The translations under genes and the position numbers were made by a program. From the NCBI GenBank assembly GCA_000787465.1, contig JSYX01000049.1, forward strand, positions 1-64,000: 64,000 nt of DNA. Direction: 5' to 3'. This DNA is from Thermomucor indicae-seudaticae (taxonomy: Eukaryota; Mucoromycota; Mucoromycetes; Mucorales; Lichtheimiaceae). Shown here piece after piece: positions 25,050 through 36,823 of this stretch (within the stretch, counting starts at the first letter, position 1; every line of letters begins with the position of its first letter). The notes beneath the pieces are model-generated. The model was not told where the DNA came from. It searched no databases and saw only the letters and a program-made list of their open reading frames with translations.

Positions 25050-27866
25050 TTAACTCACGGGTACAGTAACATATTCGCGCCTGGCCAACAATTCCTTGAT
25101 CATGTTATTCCGTATGCGGGCCTTGCGATGTCGCCACCATCGAGCACACTTGATCCAAGCAAATATCGCAAAGAGAATCAGGATAATGGCACCAGCAACA
25201 GCTGATGTTTGGATAAGTCGAATAAAGCGTTGGCCACTCTAAGAAAAAGTTCGAGTTATTCCTTGCCTCGCACTTGGCATGTTCTAAAAGACGACGTTAC
25301 ATCATTCAGCCACCAGCAGGTTGCATACGCACCAATGACCCAACAGGACCCGGTGCTGCTACCAGAGTTTAGGTTGATCCAGAAAAGACGGTGTAGTGGA
25401 TCGGTAAAACCAGGATCCAAAGGTGCGTTAACACGCAAATCCTTTTGGATCACTTGGTATAGCATACGGTTTTGTTCTGCGGTTCTTGGGCAGTCAAACA
25501 CGTAGTTCTCTGGGCAAGCGGCAAAAGCGCGGTCATAAGAGACGTAGGAGGATGTCAGCGTCCACTGTATAAGATACATATGTGAGTATTTAGACTATAA
25601 AGAAAAGATATTGTCTCCTGGCTGCCTTGGATGATGAAGTGAGTGGCAAAAGGACAGTTGCGCTCAACTGCATACCGTGATATGCTCTAGATTACGTGTA
25701 GTGTTTACGTCAACAACATCATGGATAGAAGACACAAAGTAAAGCTTGCTAGCCAGTCTAGCGCCTAAGGTATGCTTACTAAGACATAAGCCGACAGATG
25801 CTGAATAAACAGGGAAAAGTTATCATCACCCGACACTCAATTGAAAGTCTAAACGTTAATGGTGTCTAGTATGCAAACCTTCCGAATCTGAATACGTCCC
25901 TCCAGCAGTTGGCTAAGCTCATGCGAACAAGTAGCAGTGAATGCTTCGTTGCTCGTCCGTCAGTCTCAATTGGATAGCAGGTGACAAGCATTAGCGCTTT
26001 GACATACACCGAAAACTTTGAAAGTAAGCTCCTGGGTTCTGTCGCATCAAACCAAGATATTGGAAAGAGTTCCTCCAGGTTTGCTCTTTATTGGAACCTA
26101 CATTTCATAAGGTGAAGGTTATCGAAGAGATTATGTAAAGAGACGTTGTAACTTGCGGGCTACGTAACACAGCATTGCGATCCGTGACTTGGTGATTCGT
26201 GGCCAGGTGAGCACGGTCTCCACGTACAGTCCACCACTGCTTTAGCGACCAAAGCTTCCCGTTTCTCAATGCTGCTGAAAGCTATCGAAGACTTGTCAGC
26301 TCATTTACATCTTTGGACTACTTTAGGCGGTGACAAAGTATGCAATGACTCGAGATTCGTTTGACGAACCTCTTAACTCGGCGGTAGGCACTCCTAAATT
26401 TCCCCAAGGTAGCTCAGTGTTGGAGACAGGGGGGATGATGCAATTTTCGGGCAGTTCAAAGCGCTCTCTCACAATATGCTGTTGACGCAGGCCACCAAAG
26501 CACCTAAAGCAGTTTTCACGGTTATATGCAGTTTTGATCCAGACAAACCCGCTTGATGCGATGGGAACCCCCCCCTCCCTCAGCGCACAATGTCCTTTTG
26601 CCATCATCATCCAAGGAAGTTAGTCAGTAATATTACCTTGTCCGGATTATCCTTGTGTCGACAAGCTGCTCGTAACAACTGCGTGCAATCACCTGCACGC
26701 CATCGACCGTTCCACTGCTGGACCATCGCACAGCGCGGTACTTCATTGTTTAGGTTGACACGCGGTTCATGTACATCCCAAGACCACAAGGTGGCGAGGA
26801 TTCGGTCGGCAAGATCGTTGCTTTCAGAGTAGGCTACGAAATATGGCGAATAACCGCACTGGACGGCGCTCAGCACCGTGTTGTAATCGAAGGTGTCGTT
26901 GTCTTGTTGGGCGTAAGCCCAGGATAATGCAGTTACAGCAGTATTATTATGATCGACGCAGGCATTCGTGGCATTGACGAGCCAAGCACCCAATTGTGTC
27001 TCGTTGAACAGAATGTCGGCGTCATTGGTAAGATTATAATTTGTGTCACTCGGGAGATTGTTGTCGCCGACGCCGACCAAGAGTTGCACGCGTTGCCGGA
27101 TGAGATAGAACCAGGATGGCCAAGCCGTAGTGGTCAAGTTGCGGGGTGCGTATATCCGTGGCGCATTGTTTTCTGCGTTCACAATGGCTGAAAGTATCGT
27201 GTCGCGCAAACTGGATGCAGTCTCGTTATTATTGGTTGCTGTTGATGTTATGTTGTGATTACTGATACTGATATTAGTGCTGTTATCATTACTGGTGCCA
27301 TTGAGCTGATAGAGGTTCAAGACAAGAAAGAGCAAATCGGTGTCAGCCGGGGATGTAGCCAAGTCGGTGGAAGTGAGATAATGGTTGACTGAATCCATAA
27401 AATGGCGAAACGTGTACCACGGGGCGCATTTAACCGATCCGATATCGAGGTTTTGGGTTGATGCTTGCTGTAAAGACGTTGCTGGTATCTTTTCCGGACA
27501 CAATTGCCAATTCCGACGACTGGCATCCCAGAAGATGTCCAGGACAAGCCGACGGTAACCCATCCTCATAACGAGTTCCACTTCACTCAGTCTCTGTGCC
27601 GAATAATCCGACCGAAAGAAGCTGCGTCCCATATTCAATGCAGGCCATAGGTGCCGGTCAATAGTGACGTTGAGCGCAATATCTCGTTGTGTGCGAAGCG
27701 GTATCGTCACGTTCTCTGAGCCAAACGGGACACCTTTGTAAGGTGTGCTGCCACTATAGACATTAGGTAGGGAAAGGAAATTGTGCGATTGGATGGACAA
27801 GACAGTGTCAATAAAAATGCATAGTATAATCGCGACGACGATTCGAATGAGCAATGTCCTTGGCAT
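25050..27866 (-). CDS. MTC6: MTC6-like membrane glycoprotein
   Basis: Model complement(join(25050..25238,25274..25564,26637..27866)), 569 residues. A signal peptide (IRIVVAIILCIFIDTVLS) leads to a large lumenal domain rich in N-glycosylation sites, with SQRDIALNV-like region, YRRLVLDIFWDASRRNWQLC and CAPWYTFRHF, a C-terminal WTLTSSYVSYDRAFAACPEN-type block, and one membrane helix near the end (TSAVAGAIILILFAIFAWI) before a basic tail. This matches fungal maintenance-of-telomere-capping protein 6, a membrane glycoprotein whose name comes from a genetic interaction; its molecular role is unclear. The first intron is 1072 bp against about 35-75 in the neighbours and contains a 992-bp inverted-repeat element. 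The third exon follows an intron with a weaker GTGCGA donor. Confidence 0.88.
25625..26616. mobile_element. DNA transposon-like element with 35-40 bp TIRs inside the MTC6 intron
   Basis: The ends are imperfect inverted repeats: 25625-25664 begins CCTTGGATGATGA and continues TGGCAAAAGGACA...TGCGCT, and 26582-26616 is its reverse complement with a 5-base gap. Removing the element leaves an 80-nt intron, the normal size here. Inside, a 95-codon frame (minus strand, 26323-26610, with CFRCFGGLRQQ) starts within the right TIR and has no recognised domain. No target-site duplication is evident, so the insertion is probably old and the element non-autonomous. The superfamily is unresolved. Confidence 0.75.
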
Positions 27867-28218
27867 AAGAAAGTTTGGAAAAGGTTAATTTCCTATACAC
27901 ACTGCCCGAGCTTTTTCCTTCAAGCCACTTAATGGTTCTTCCGGTCGGCAGGGCACTTTGCCCGCATGCCGAAACCCCTTTTTAAGCCGTTTTGAAATTA
28001 CTATCCGGATTAACCTACTACATATACTGACAGCACACATAGCGGTGAAGACGATGAAATCGTTGGCATCCAGTGCATGTGATTTGTGTTGACAGATAAT
28101 CTACTATGACCGCGTGATATAATGGCATTCGATATAGTGAGGGATAGTATGCTCACCATAGTGATTGATTTTGTGCCATCAGACTGAGAGTTTACGGCAA
28201 AAAAGTGCTGATCTGATA

Positions 28219-28270
28219 TAGTGATCACTTCTTCGGTCCACGGACTGATCATTTTATCGAGCGATCACTG
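28219..28270. mobile_element. Decayed fold-back element related to the hairpin at 60.2 kb
   Basis: The right arm (28243-28269, ending GATCACTG before TA) read in reverse is AGTGATCGCTCGATAAAATG, matching most positions of the left arm at 60199-60221 (AGTGGGCGCTCGATATAACG). The left arm at 28219 retains only AGTGATC plus scattered matches. The flanking dinucleotide is TA, as expected for Tc1/mariner or pogo relatives. Confidence 0.4.
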
Positions 28271-28920
28271 TATTATGTGAGTAAAACTCGTCCATTTCGG
28301 CTGCCTGGTGATATTTGAGTGCTTTGAATATGCCCACGTAGCGCACACAGCCAACACAAAGACGAAGTCCAAGATGGAATCCATACGATTGGTAGATAGT
28401 AAGTCTATATGAAAATCAACAGTCTAACGGGACCTGAGCTTATTTAGGGTGGAAGATGGATATGCTTTGCACTTCGTTTGAGCACGTCCCTAACATCGAT
28501 ACTAGCTGGCACATTTTAGAAACGAAGACCATGTTTCGCTGAATAAATTGTACGCTACGCTTTTTTGGAATGACACCGTAATGTTACCGGAATCGGACGC
28601 TGCATAACTTTAAACCATGTGTTTGAGCGGCAGCACGTTTAGATCCGCGTACGATGTTTGCCGTAACAGGACTCCATATTTGGGGTTTTACCGAGAGAGA
28701 CGATGATGTGAACGACAAAGAAAAGCTTGGAAGGCAAAAAGAAAGCAAAACGTATCCGAGACAAAGAATCATGATACAAAGTAGAGCTTCGAGAATCCAC
28801 ATGGAGATGTTGTCAAACTCTTACAGTATTGACAATGAATTGCCTGTAAGTGTTTGGACTTTGTTGCGTCACCAATGTTTTGTTTTCTTCCGCCTGACAT
28901 GTCTCAGACTTCATAGGGTA

Positions 28921-28926
28921 TATATG

Positions 28927-28964
<38 letters not shown>
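28921..28964. repeat. Compound (TA)n(GA)n microsatellite
   Basis: A TA-rich run (28921-28941) passes directly into (GA)11-12 (28942-28964), 43 bp before the ATG of the zinc-knuckle ORF, so it lies in that gene's promoter or leader. Confidence 0.9.
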
Positions 28965-29006
28965 CACGAAAGAAACGCAGCACGCCTTCTTGTTCTGCTG
29001 TTCATC

Positions 29007-29178
29007 ATGATTTTCAAGCCTGAACCTGCCGTCAACCAAGGCGCCAACCGGTGCTGCTATTGCGGATCGTACGCTCATCGCTGGATGTAAGTTTCGCTTG
29101 TCTCGAAGAAAGATGTAATTTTGGGTAAAATAAAACTTCTTTATTGGTTGCAGGGATTGTCCTTACAACAAGAAATGA
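29007..29178 (+). CDS. Zinc-knuckle microprotein (CCHC)
   Basis: Model join(29007..29086,29154..29178), 34 residues. Almost the whole protein is one CX2CX4HX4C knuckle, CCYCGSYAHRWMDC, split by a 67-nt intron with GTAAGT/GCAG borders in phase 2. CCHC knuckles bind single-stranded RNA or DNA, or act as protein docking sites. The correct splice and the intact motif across the junction argue for a real coding unit; it may instead be the last two exons of a longer gene whose 5' part lies in the AT/GA-rich stretch upstream. It is convergent with zuotin, whose stop is 106 bp away. Confidence 0.55.
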
Positions 29179-29284
29179 TCAAGTCTTTCCGGTCGAGCTA
29201 GTTGCTGCTGCCTTACGAGCCCGTACTTGTTCCACCAGTGCCTATGTATTATCATCAATCATCGTTTATCTCTCAATAAACGTA

Positions 29285-31739
29285 TCATCTCCCTTTTACC
29301 TTGACGCGTTGCTTGCATTCTTTCTTGGTGCGTCCCTCCACCATGGAAGCGATCATGTCCCATCGATCACCCTCACCGGTCCAGCTGGGAGGATAAGTCT
29401 GTAAAGCTTTCTCGAGCATTTTCTGCTCTTCATTCGTCCATGGACGACTACCGCTGCTTTCCTCTGATGACTGCTTTGCAGTTCCATAATTCACCGTCGG
29501 TTGCTCTTTAATGTGCTTATCGTCACTATGCTTCTTTAAATGCTGCAAACGCGTCTTCTCATGTTCCTGAAGCCCGACAGTGCCTAAGGAAACCTAAGTC
29601 ATTTTGTCTGGAACCGAAAGAAGATGGTTGTTTACCTTTCTTCAATTCCGATGCCTTTTGGATGATATCCTGCTCGGATCGAAGAGGTAACCGGGTATGC
29701 TGAGCAATATAATTTGCCACGACCTGCCATCGATCCGCGGTACCGACAGGGTACTTTTTGACTGCCTTAATGAGCATGGATAATTCGGCGGTTTCCCACA
29801 CTCGCGGCGAGGGTCCTCCATCGTTTGTTTCATGTTTGGTCCTCCGCGTAGTTTCGTTTTTGTTTTCTGACAGACAAAAGTCACGTTAGAAAGATTGTAT
29901 GACTGGAAAAGGGAATATTTGCTCACCTTTTGTTGTTGTTGTTGTCCCTGCAACGTTTTGTTCCTGTTTTACTTGATTCAGTTTGCTTTCAAGAATCTGT
30001 TGGATTTGATCCGGATTTGATTCTTCGAGACTTTTCCGGAAGGCTTCTGTTTGAGCCAACTCCATTGTTTCAAGAAGTTTGTCAAGCCCAGCTTGCAGAG
30101 TAGGAGCACGTTTCTTCTGAGCTATGAGTGACTGAGCGTAGAGTATATAGTCAAGAGACTTTATACCTCGACGAGATCTTTAACAAGTTTGCGTTCTTTT
30201 TTGAGCGCTTTCTTGAGTTTCTCCTTTTGCTTCTTCTCTTCGCGTTCACGTTCCTCTTCCTGTAATTTCTCTTTTAGGCGCAATTCTTCTTCCTGTATAT
30301 AAAAACGAGTCATTTGTTCCGTCTTTTCTGTGCGTTTTACAAGAACAGACCTGTTTCTTTTGCTCCTCAGCCGCTTTTCTGGCTTCTTCCTTCATGCGCT
30401 TCTTGTTTTCCCGCTCTTCTCGCTTCTTTTCCTTGAATATCTTGATGCGCGGGTCGAGACTATGCGCCTTTTCTGGGTGCCCTTGTCAGTGATAATGCTT
30501 ACAAAGAATTAGAATAGATATACTTGCCGACAATGCGTCGCAATCTCGCTGTATCTTCTTTGCGTCTCTTTGCGCGTTCGGCGCGATTCTTTTTCTGAAT
30601 GTAGCGTTTATCCTCGCGACTATGGTATGTAAAGGGCAACTGAGCATCATGCACCTCTTACAACCGTAAGCGGGATATCCTCCTACGTTTCTCCCTCGTC
30701 TTCATCTTTATCCAAGTAGTCAAAGGTTCGCCCAGAGTCGAAGTTGTACCTGAATATACGAGTATGAGTCTTCTTGTTCTGCTGAACATCAAGTTTGAAG
30801 CAGCAAATTACCAAAAGTCGTAAAAGCGGATCACGTGTTCTTCCGAAGAGTCCATGTCTCCAATGTCAGGCACGTCTGATTGCTTGGAAAAACTGACCTT
30901 TTCGTTTTAGTTATTTCCCAGTTGCAATCGGATCTCGGGATTACCTCATTACCGTGCTTCAAGCTCGAATATAGGGCGGAAAGTCTCGAAAAAGTCGTGC
31001 ACGACTTTAGGCGGTTGAGGGTCAGGTATACCGTAATCCACAGAGTCGTAGAGGCGTCGTTTGGCAGGGTCACGCAGGATCTCGTATGCTTTTGTTTCCG
31101 TCGCACCCCAAATGATCTTAGTTATCCCGTTTCGCAATAACTTTAGAGAGATGGGTTTACCTTTTGAAACGCACTTGAAGAATGAATCATCGTGCATGTT
31201 TCCCTCGGCTGCCTTTTTATCGGGATGATGCCGAAGGACTTTGCGCTTGTCTAAAGGAGATCTTCTGGTTGAGGACCAGCCACACAATTTCGACAGGTCA
31301 ACCTACGTGCAAGTTTGATCTGTTCCGGAGTCGCCTTGTATCTTAGCTTGGCAAGACCAAGGATAGCGTATAGATCATGCTGTTTCCAGTCCTTTGGATC
31401 CAATGCCAGCAGTTCCGGTGTTTCCGCTGGACTCTCCTCGAAATCAACCCGATTGTCCTCATTACTCATTAACAATTGGGCTTTTCTCTCTTGCTCTTGT
31501 CTTTGCCACTCTTCTTCCTCGGAAAGCGACCTGTTGCTGAGGACGCGTCTTGCGCGCGCCCAGAAGTGTGCATTCACCGGTTCCAAGACACGGTCCTCGG
31601 TAGCTTCGCGGTCCTTTTCGTGTTAACGTTTTCTCTCTCGCTCGTTCTAGCGCCAACACCTACCGCTCACAGCGCAATGGACGCATGCATCTTTTGATGT
31701 ATCCCATGAAGACGGCGGTGAGGGTAGCAGGAATGACAT
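29285..31739 (-). CDS. ZUO1: Zuotin / DNAJC2 (MPP11) ribosome-associated J-protein with two SANT/Myb domains
   Basis: Twelve exons, complement(join(29285..29583,29636..29866,29927..30116,30167..30288,30350..30472,30528..30619,30687..30749,30812..30892,30953..31088,31161..31250,31307..31613,31671..31739)), 600 residues. Order: conserved FWARARR region, J-domain (HDLYAILGLAKLRYKAT, RHHPDKK with the HPD motif, SKAYEILRDPAKRRLYDSVD), zuotin homology domain (FYDFWYNFDSGRTFDYLDKD), charged ribosome-binding helices, a helical region, and two C-terminal SANT repeats (WETAELSMLIKAVKKYPVG and SRPWTNEEQKMLEKAL). Zuotin with the Hsp70 Ssz1 forms the RAC that stimulates Ssb on nascent chains. S. cerevisiae Zuo1 lacks the SANT repeats; this protein has the ancestral long form. 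The intron at 30473-30527 appears to be GC-AG; the junctions near 30288/30350 are less certain. Confidence 0.94.
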
Positions 31740-32744
31740 GTTGCCCTTCCAGAAAGGATTCGAAAACGCAAGGTTTTTGTCTTCCGAAGCAAGTGTCGGA
31801 CCGAAAGGTTCGCCAATGATCGATGCCTGCTTTGCTCTTGGCGTGAAGCGTAATTATAAAGAAATAGAAGCAGCTGTCGTCGTGTTAAAGCCTTTAGTAA
31901 GGCAACAAGCAACGTAAAGTCTGACAGTCTACTAGGGCTATCAATTGCATTAAAGACAACGCTCTGCGACCAATCATCGTGTCTTTTGTACGATCCATTT
32001 ATAAAACCTGGACATTATCTAACCTGACAGGACCAAGTATTTCCTCTCACGACAGTCTTGCCAAACAGGAAATACCGTCGTTCTGTTCTGATAAAGATGC
32101 AATCGGGCTCTACCGACGACTCAAGGAAGCAACAAGTTTCGAGAGATTCCAGTCCTCTTAACCTCGGTAAACGATGTTGCTGGTCTGCCTTCTTTTGTTG
32201 TTTGCACGCCATTACTCGTCAAGTAAGCCAGGGAACATCCTGCTATAATATGTGTATAGAAGCAAAGAAACTTCGGTATGGTAGCTTGTTTTGTGCGAAA
32301 GGATTCGGCTATAGACCGTACGGTAGTATGCTTGTATTCTGCTGCAATCCATAAGCACATTACATAGATGCTTTGACGTCTTCTACTTGTGTGCACATTG
32401 ACTGGATGACGTACAAGCTCTTTTCTTAGAACAAGTGATATATTGGTGGTGATTAACAGAACCGGGCGTCTTTGAAGATTAGGGCATGTGTTACGCTGCG
32501 CCGAGATCCTGCTCTTCCATTTCAGGCAATGCAATGTGTCGTCTTGTGATTGCAGTAACAAATATTCCAGTGAGCGCAAAACTATAAACTGACCTGCTAA
32601 CAGCACAGAACGTTTATCTGATTATTACTCTCCGTTTCATTTACATGTGTGAAGAGTTGCTGCGCATGATTACGGCACACTCTGTTTCGGACCTGTCTTT
32701 GGTGGTAGCGGCAAAGGCATGGTGACCAGCGCGATGGCCAAGCC

Positions 32745-33240
32745 AGAGGACGGCGGGGCTGGGTTCTGGTCATGAACAAAGCCATGTCGATCGGGTTTGG
32801 TATCCTGCTGGATACATAGGTGTTTCTTTTCTATCCGCTCCTGTTGCCTTTCAGGCCGTCTTTTTGCCCATTGTGATCGCCTGCATCTTTGTCCTGCCAC
32901 TGGCTGCTCAAAAAGGATTACGTTCAACGGAAGCACGCCAAGTCATTACTCCGCTTAACGACGACGGATATCGACAGTGAATTGCTCGCGAAAGAGCTGG
33001 GACGATCCTGGAACACATGATGGTGTACAAGATCAAAGTTTTTCTTATTGCGCCATGGCACAATTCAACATTTTCGGCGTTGTTTTTTTCGATATTGTGG
33101 AGCAAGCCATGCAGCAGTATTGTGATTTCTGGGAGAACAGACGCGTAATGCTAAGGCTTTTACTCGTCTATTAAGTAGATTATTCTCATTGTATGAGTTG
33201 CATCATGAGGATACCTATATGCCAGACTGGAGTCTCTAGC
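32745..33240 (+). pseudogene. Degenerate membrane/RGS-like gene remnant
   Basis: One frame gives LVMNKAMSIGFGILLDT then a stop; another gives FQAVFLPIVIACIFVLPLAA; the next gives RLTTTDIDSELLAKELG, and a further frame reads FSYCAMAQFNI. In order these resemble a transmembrane helix followed by the start of an RGS domain (xxLxxILEHPxxxxxFxxFxxxxFxxEN), as in fungal seven-helix RGS receptors. Several frameshifts and stops interrupt it, so it cannot be functional. The family assignment is tentative. Confidence 0.28.
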
Positions 33241-34290
33241 AATACATGAATTAGTTACTGCGCTGCAGTGTTTTTTTGAAGACGCACAAGTGACAAAATA
33301 ACCAGAATCTAATCAATTATATTCATAATAACTTTTGTTTTGCAGCTTCGGCCACGATGCTGCCAGGTCCCGCTTACTAGCCGCTATCACGAATATTGGT
33401 TATCCGAAGTGGCAGTAATGTTCTTTATCGAGCGTTTTGGACAACAAGAAATCACGAACTTGGCAAGACTTCTTGCATCTTTAACCTTTCTTTTTGGATA
33501 GACGGCAGCTCATATTCGCGGGACTTGCCGACTGGCTTCCTTGGAATGCAACACTGCGCAGTCCAGCAGTCCTTCTTGTTGACTCAACTTTCTTATTGTA
33601 AGCCCGACACGCCTATATCCTGCCGAAATCAATCCACTTCCTACCCGTGTGCATGCCAACGCATTGTCCAGATGCTCCAACTGGCCTCCGAACTATGTCA
33701 TCGTCAATAGCAGGAAGAGAGGAGAGCTGTTTGTCCATGCAGTGCTTTTGTTTTCGATCATACTGAACGGTATTATAGGTTATGGCATCTATATCATTCT
33801 CGCCGTTCTTGGCTCTTAAAGAGCCATTACTACTTGTTACACGTACATAAGTTCAGCTGTCAATTCCGCAAGAGTCTAGTTCTTGTATCAGAAGACAAGG
33901 GACACTCTTTGGGATACCTCGCCAAAGCCAATGAAGAAGGGGACTCTCCTGTCAAGGTGGCCGAGTGAATGGAGCGCTAGAAGGTGCTAAGCTCAAGTGT
34001 GCGCCATGATAGCGTGATAGGTCTGCTCAGGACGAACCCAGATGACGTCTCGTCTGAAAATTCAAAATAAGCTGTGTACATTCTACTAACTATTCTTTCT
34101 CTGTCTTGTTTTTTGTCGATAATTTAAATCATCCAATAAAAATTCTACCAGATCACGCATTTAGTTCATTACCGACGCCCTGGGAAATTGTCGCGTCTTG
34201 AAACTGCAAGAGCTTAAAATCAGCCAATGGGAGTCCGCATGACGCCATCCAGTGCAAATATGATCTGCACTCTGTCGCTGCAAAACAAGC

Positions 34291-34298
34291 ATATAAAA
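34291..34298 (+). promoter_or_regulatory. TATA-like element of MET17
   Basis: ATATAAAA lies 63-70 bases upstream of the MET17 ATG and is followed by a pyrimidine-rich leader (TTGTCTCTTTCTCTCC), the usual arrangement of a fungal core promoter. Confidence 0.45.
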
Positions 34299-34327
34299 GA
34301 TGACGAAGATCTTGCTTTCTTGATTAA

Positions 34328-36160
<1,833 letters not shown>

Positions 36161-36254
36161 GTCGTCCCGACACATCCCATTTCCTCCTCCTCCTCTTCCC
36201 CTTCCCCTTTGTATGTAGATACAATGATAAAAGCTAGTAGATGATACCCCTAGA

Positions 36255-36262
<8 letters not shown>

Positions 36263-36300
<38 letters not shown>
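36263..36300. repeat. (AT)n microsatellite between convergent genes
   Basis: A run of AT dinucleotides (about 36263-36292) ending in GTGTGTG, located in the 150-bp gap between the stop codons of MET17 and the membrane-protein gene. Confidence 0.9.
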
Positions 36301-36310
36301 ATTATATATA

Positions 36311-36749
36311 TCATCCGCCTTCTCCTTTCAGTTGGTCGACTTTGTCTTTGCACCATGACCGGGTCCGAGGCGGTAAAGCCCATCCAAAGAATCGGAACGG
36401 CATATCGACAAAGAATCGCCATTGGCCAAGGCATGCACCCACTACAACCGCCACGAACGGGTACACAAAGAATGTGATGACCAGCAACAGAGCATGATAT
36501 TGCCATGTAGCTAGGGTTCCTTTTTTATCGCTTCGTTAAGAGAATAGGAAAAGAACGTGCTGCCGCTGGCATCTCACCCTCGTGCATCTTGAGAGCGCGA
36601 TGCATAAAGAACCGCACAATGGCTACACTGGAAGAGCCAATGATGCCGAAAATAATAAAGCGCCAAAACCAAACAAGACCTTGCCAGAGCATTTGACGCC
36701 GCGGCTTTTGTCCAAGTAAAAGAGGTGTCGATTCTAGATCGCTGTCCAT
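36311..36749 (-). CDS. Two-pass small membrane protein, unknown
   Basis: Model complement(join(36311..36519,36578..36749)), 126 residues. A cytosolic head with an acidic di-leucine-like signal (DLESTPLLLG) and basic patch is followed by a first membrane helix (FWRFIIFGIIGSSSVAIVRFF) and, after the phase-1 splice, a second helix (HALLLVITFFVYPFVAVVVG), then an aromatic/basic tail (FRFFGWALPPRTRSW). The EST-LLLG head suggests vacuolar or endosomal sorting, which is inference. No named family is recognised. It is divergent from the methyltransferase gene with only 74 bp between start codons. Confidence 0.7.
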
Positions 36750-36823
36750 GGATTGCACGTAAAAAGAGAAAACAAGTGTGTGTGTGTGCTTATCTGATAT
36801 GACTCGTCTTTTTCCTGCTGCTA
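36750..36823. promoter_or_regulatory. Divergent 74-bp promoter
   Basis: The starts of the two-pass membrane protein and the methyltransferase lie 74 bp apart on opposite strands, so both must be driven from this interval or from within each other's 5' region. It contains a short GTGTGTGTG run. Confidence 0.55.

Larger units (their letters stand above)
27867..29006. other. Intergenic with MITE-like debris
   Basis: No firm gene. A plus-strand frame from 28654 (MFAVTGLHIWGFTERDDDV) ends in a donor-like GTAAGT at 28845 and splices to a stop codon near 28917; it could be a tiny gene or noise. Several ATAGTG/GATCACT motifs between 28100 and 28275 belong to a decayed inverted-repeat element listed separately. 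Confidence 0.4.

Noticed and set aside
26404..26430. GGTAGCTCAGT-like string resembling a tRNA D-arm
   Set aside because: No acceptor stem, anticodon arm or T-loop (GGTTCGA) could be placed around it.
26323..26610. 95-codon frame as an extra exon of MTC6
   Set aside because: The adjacent MTC6 exons join directly in phase 0 and give the conserved DNPDKW junction; the frame begins inside the inverted repeat of the intronic element.
28654..28920. Two-exon gene beginning MFAVTGLHIWG
   Set aside because: The second exon would contribute only two codons before a stop, and no domain or composition signal supports it; mentioned only in the intergenic note.
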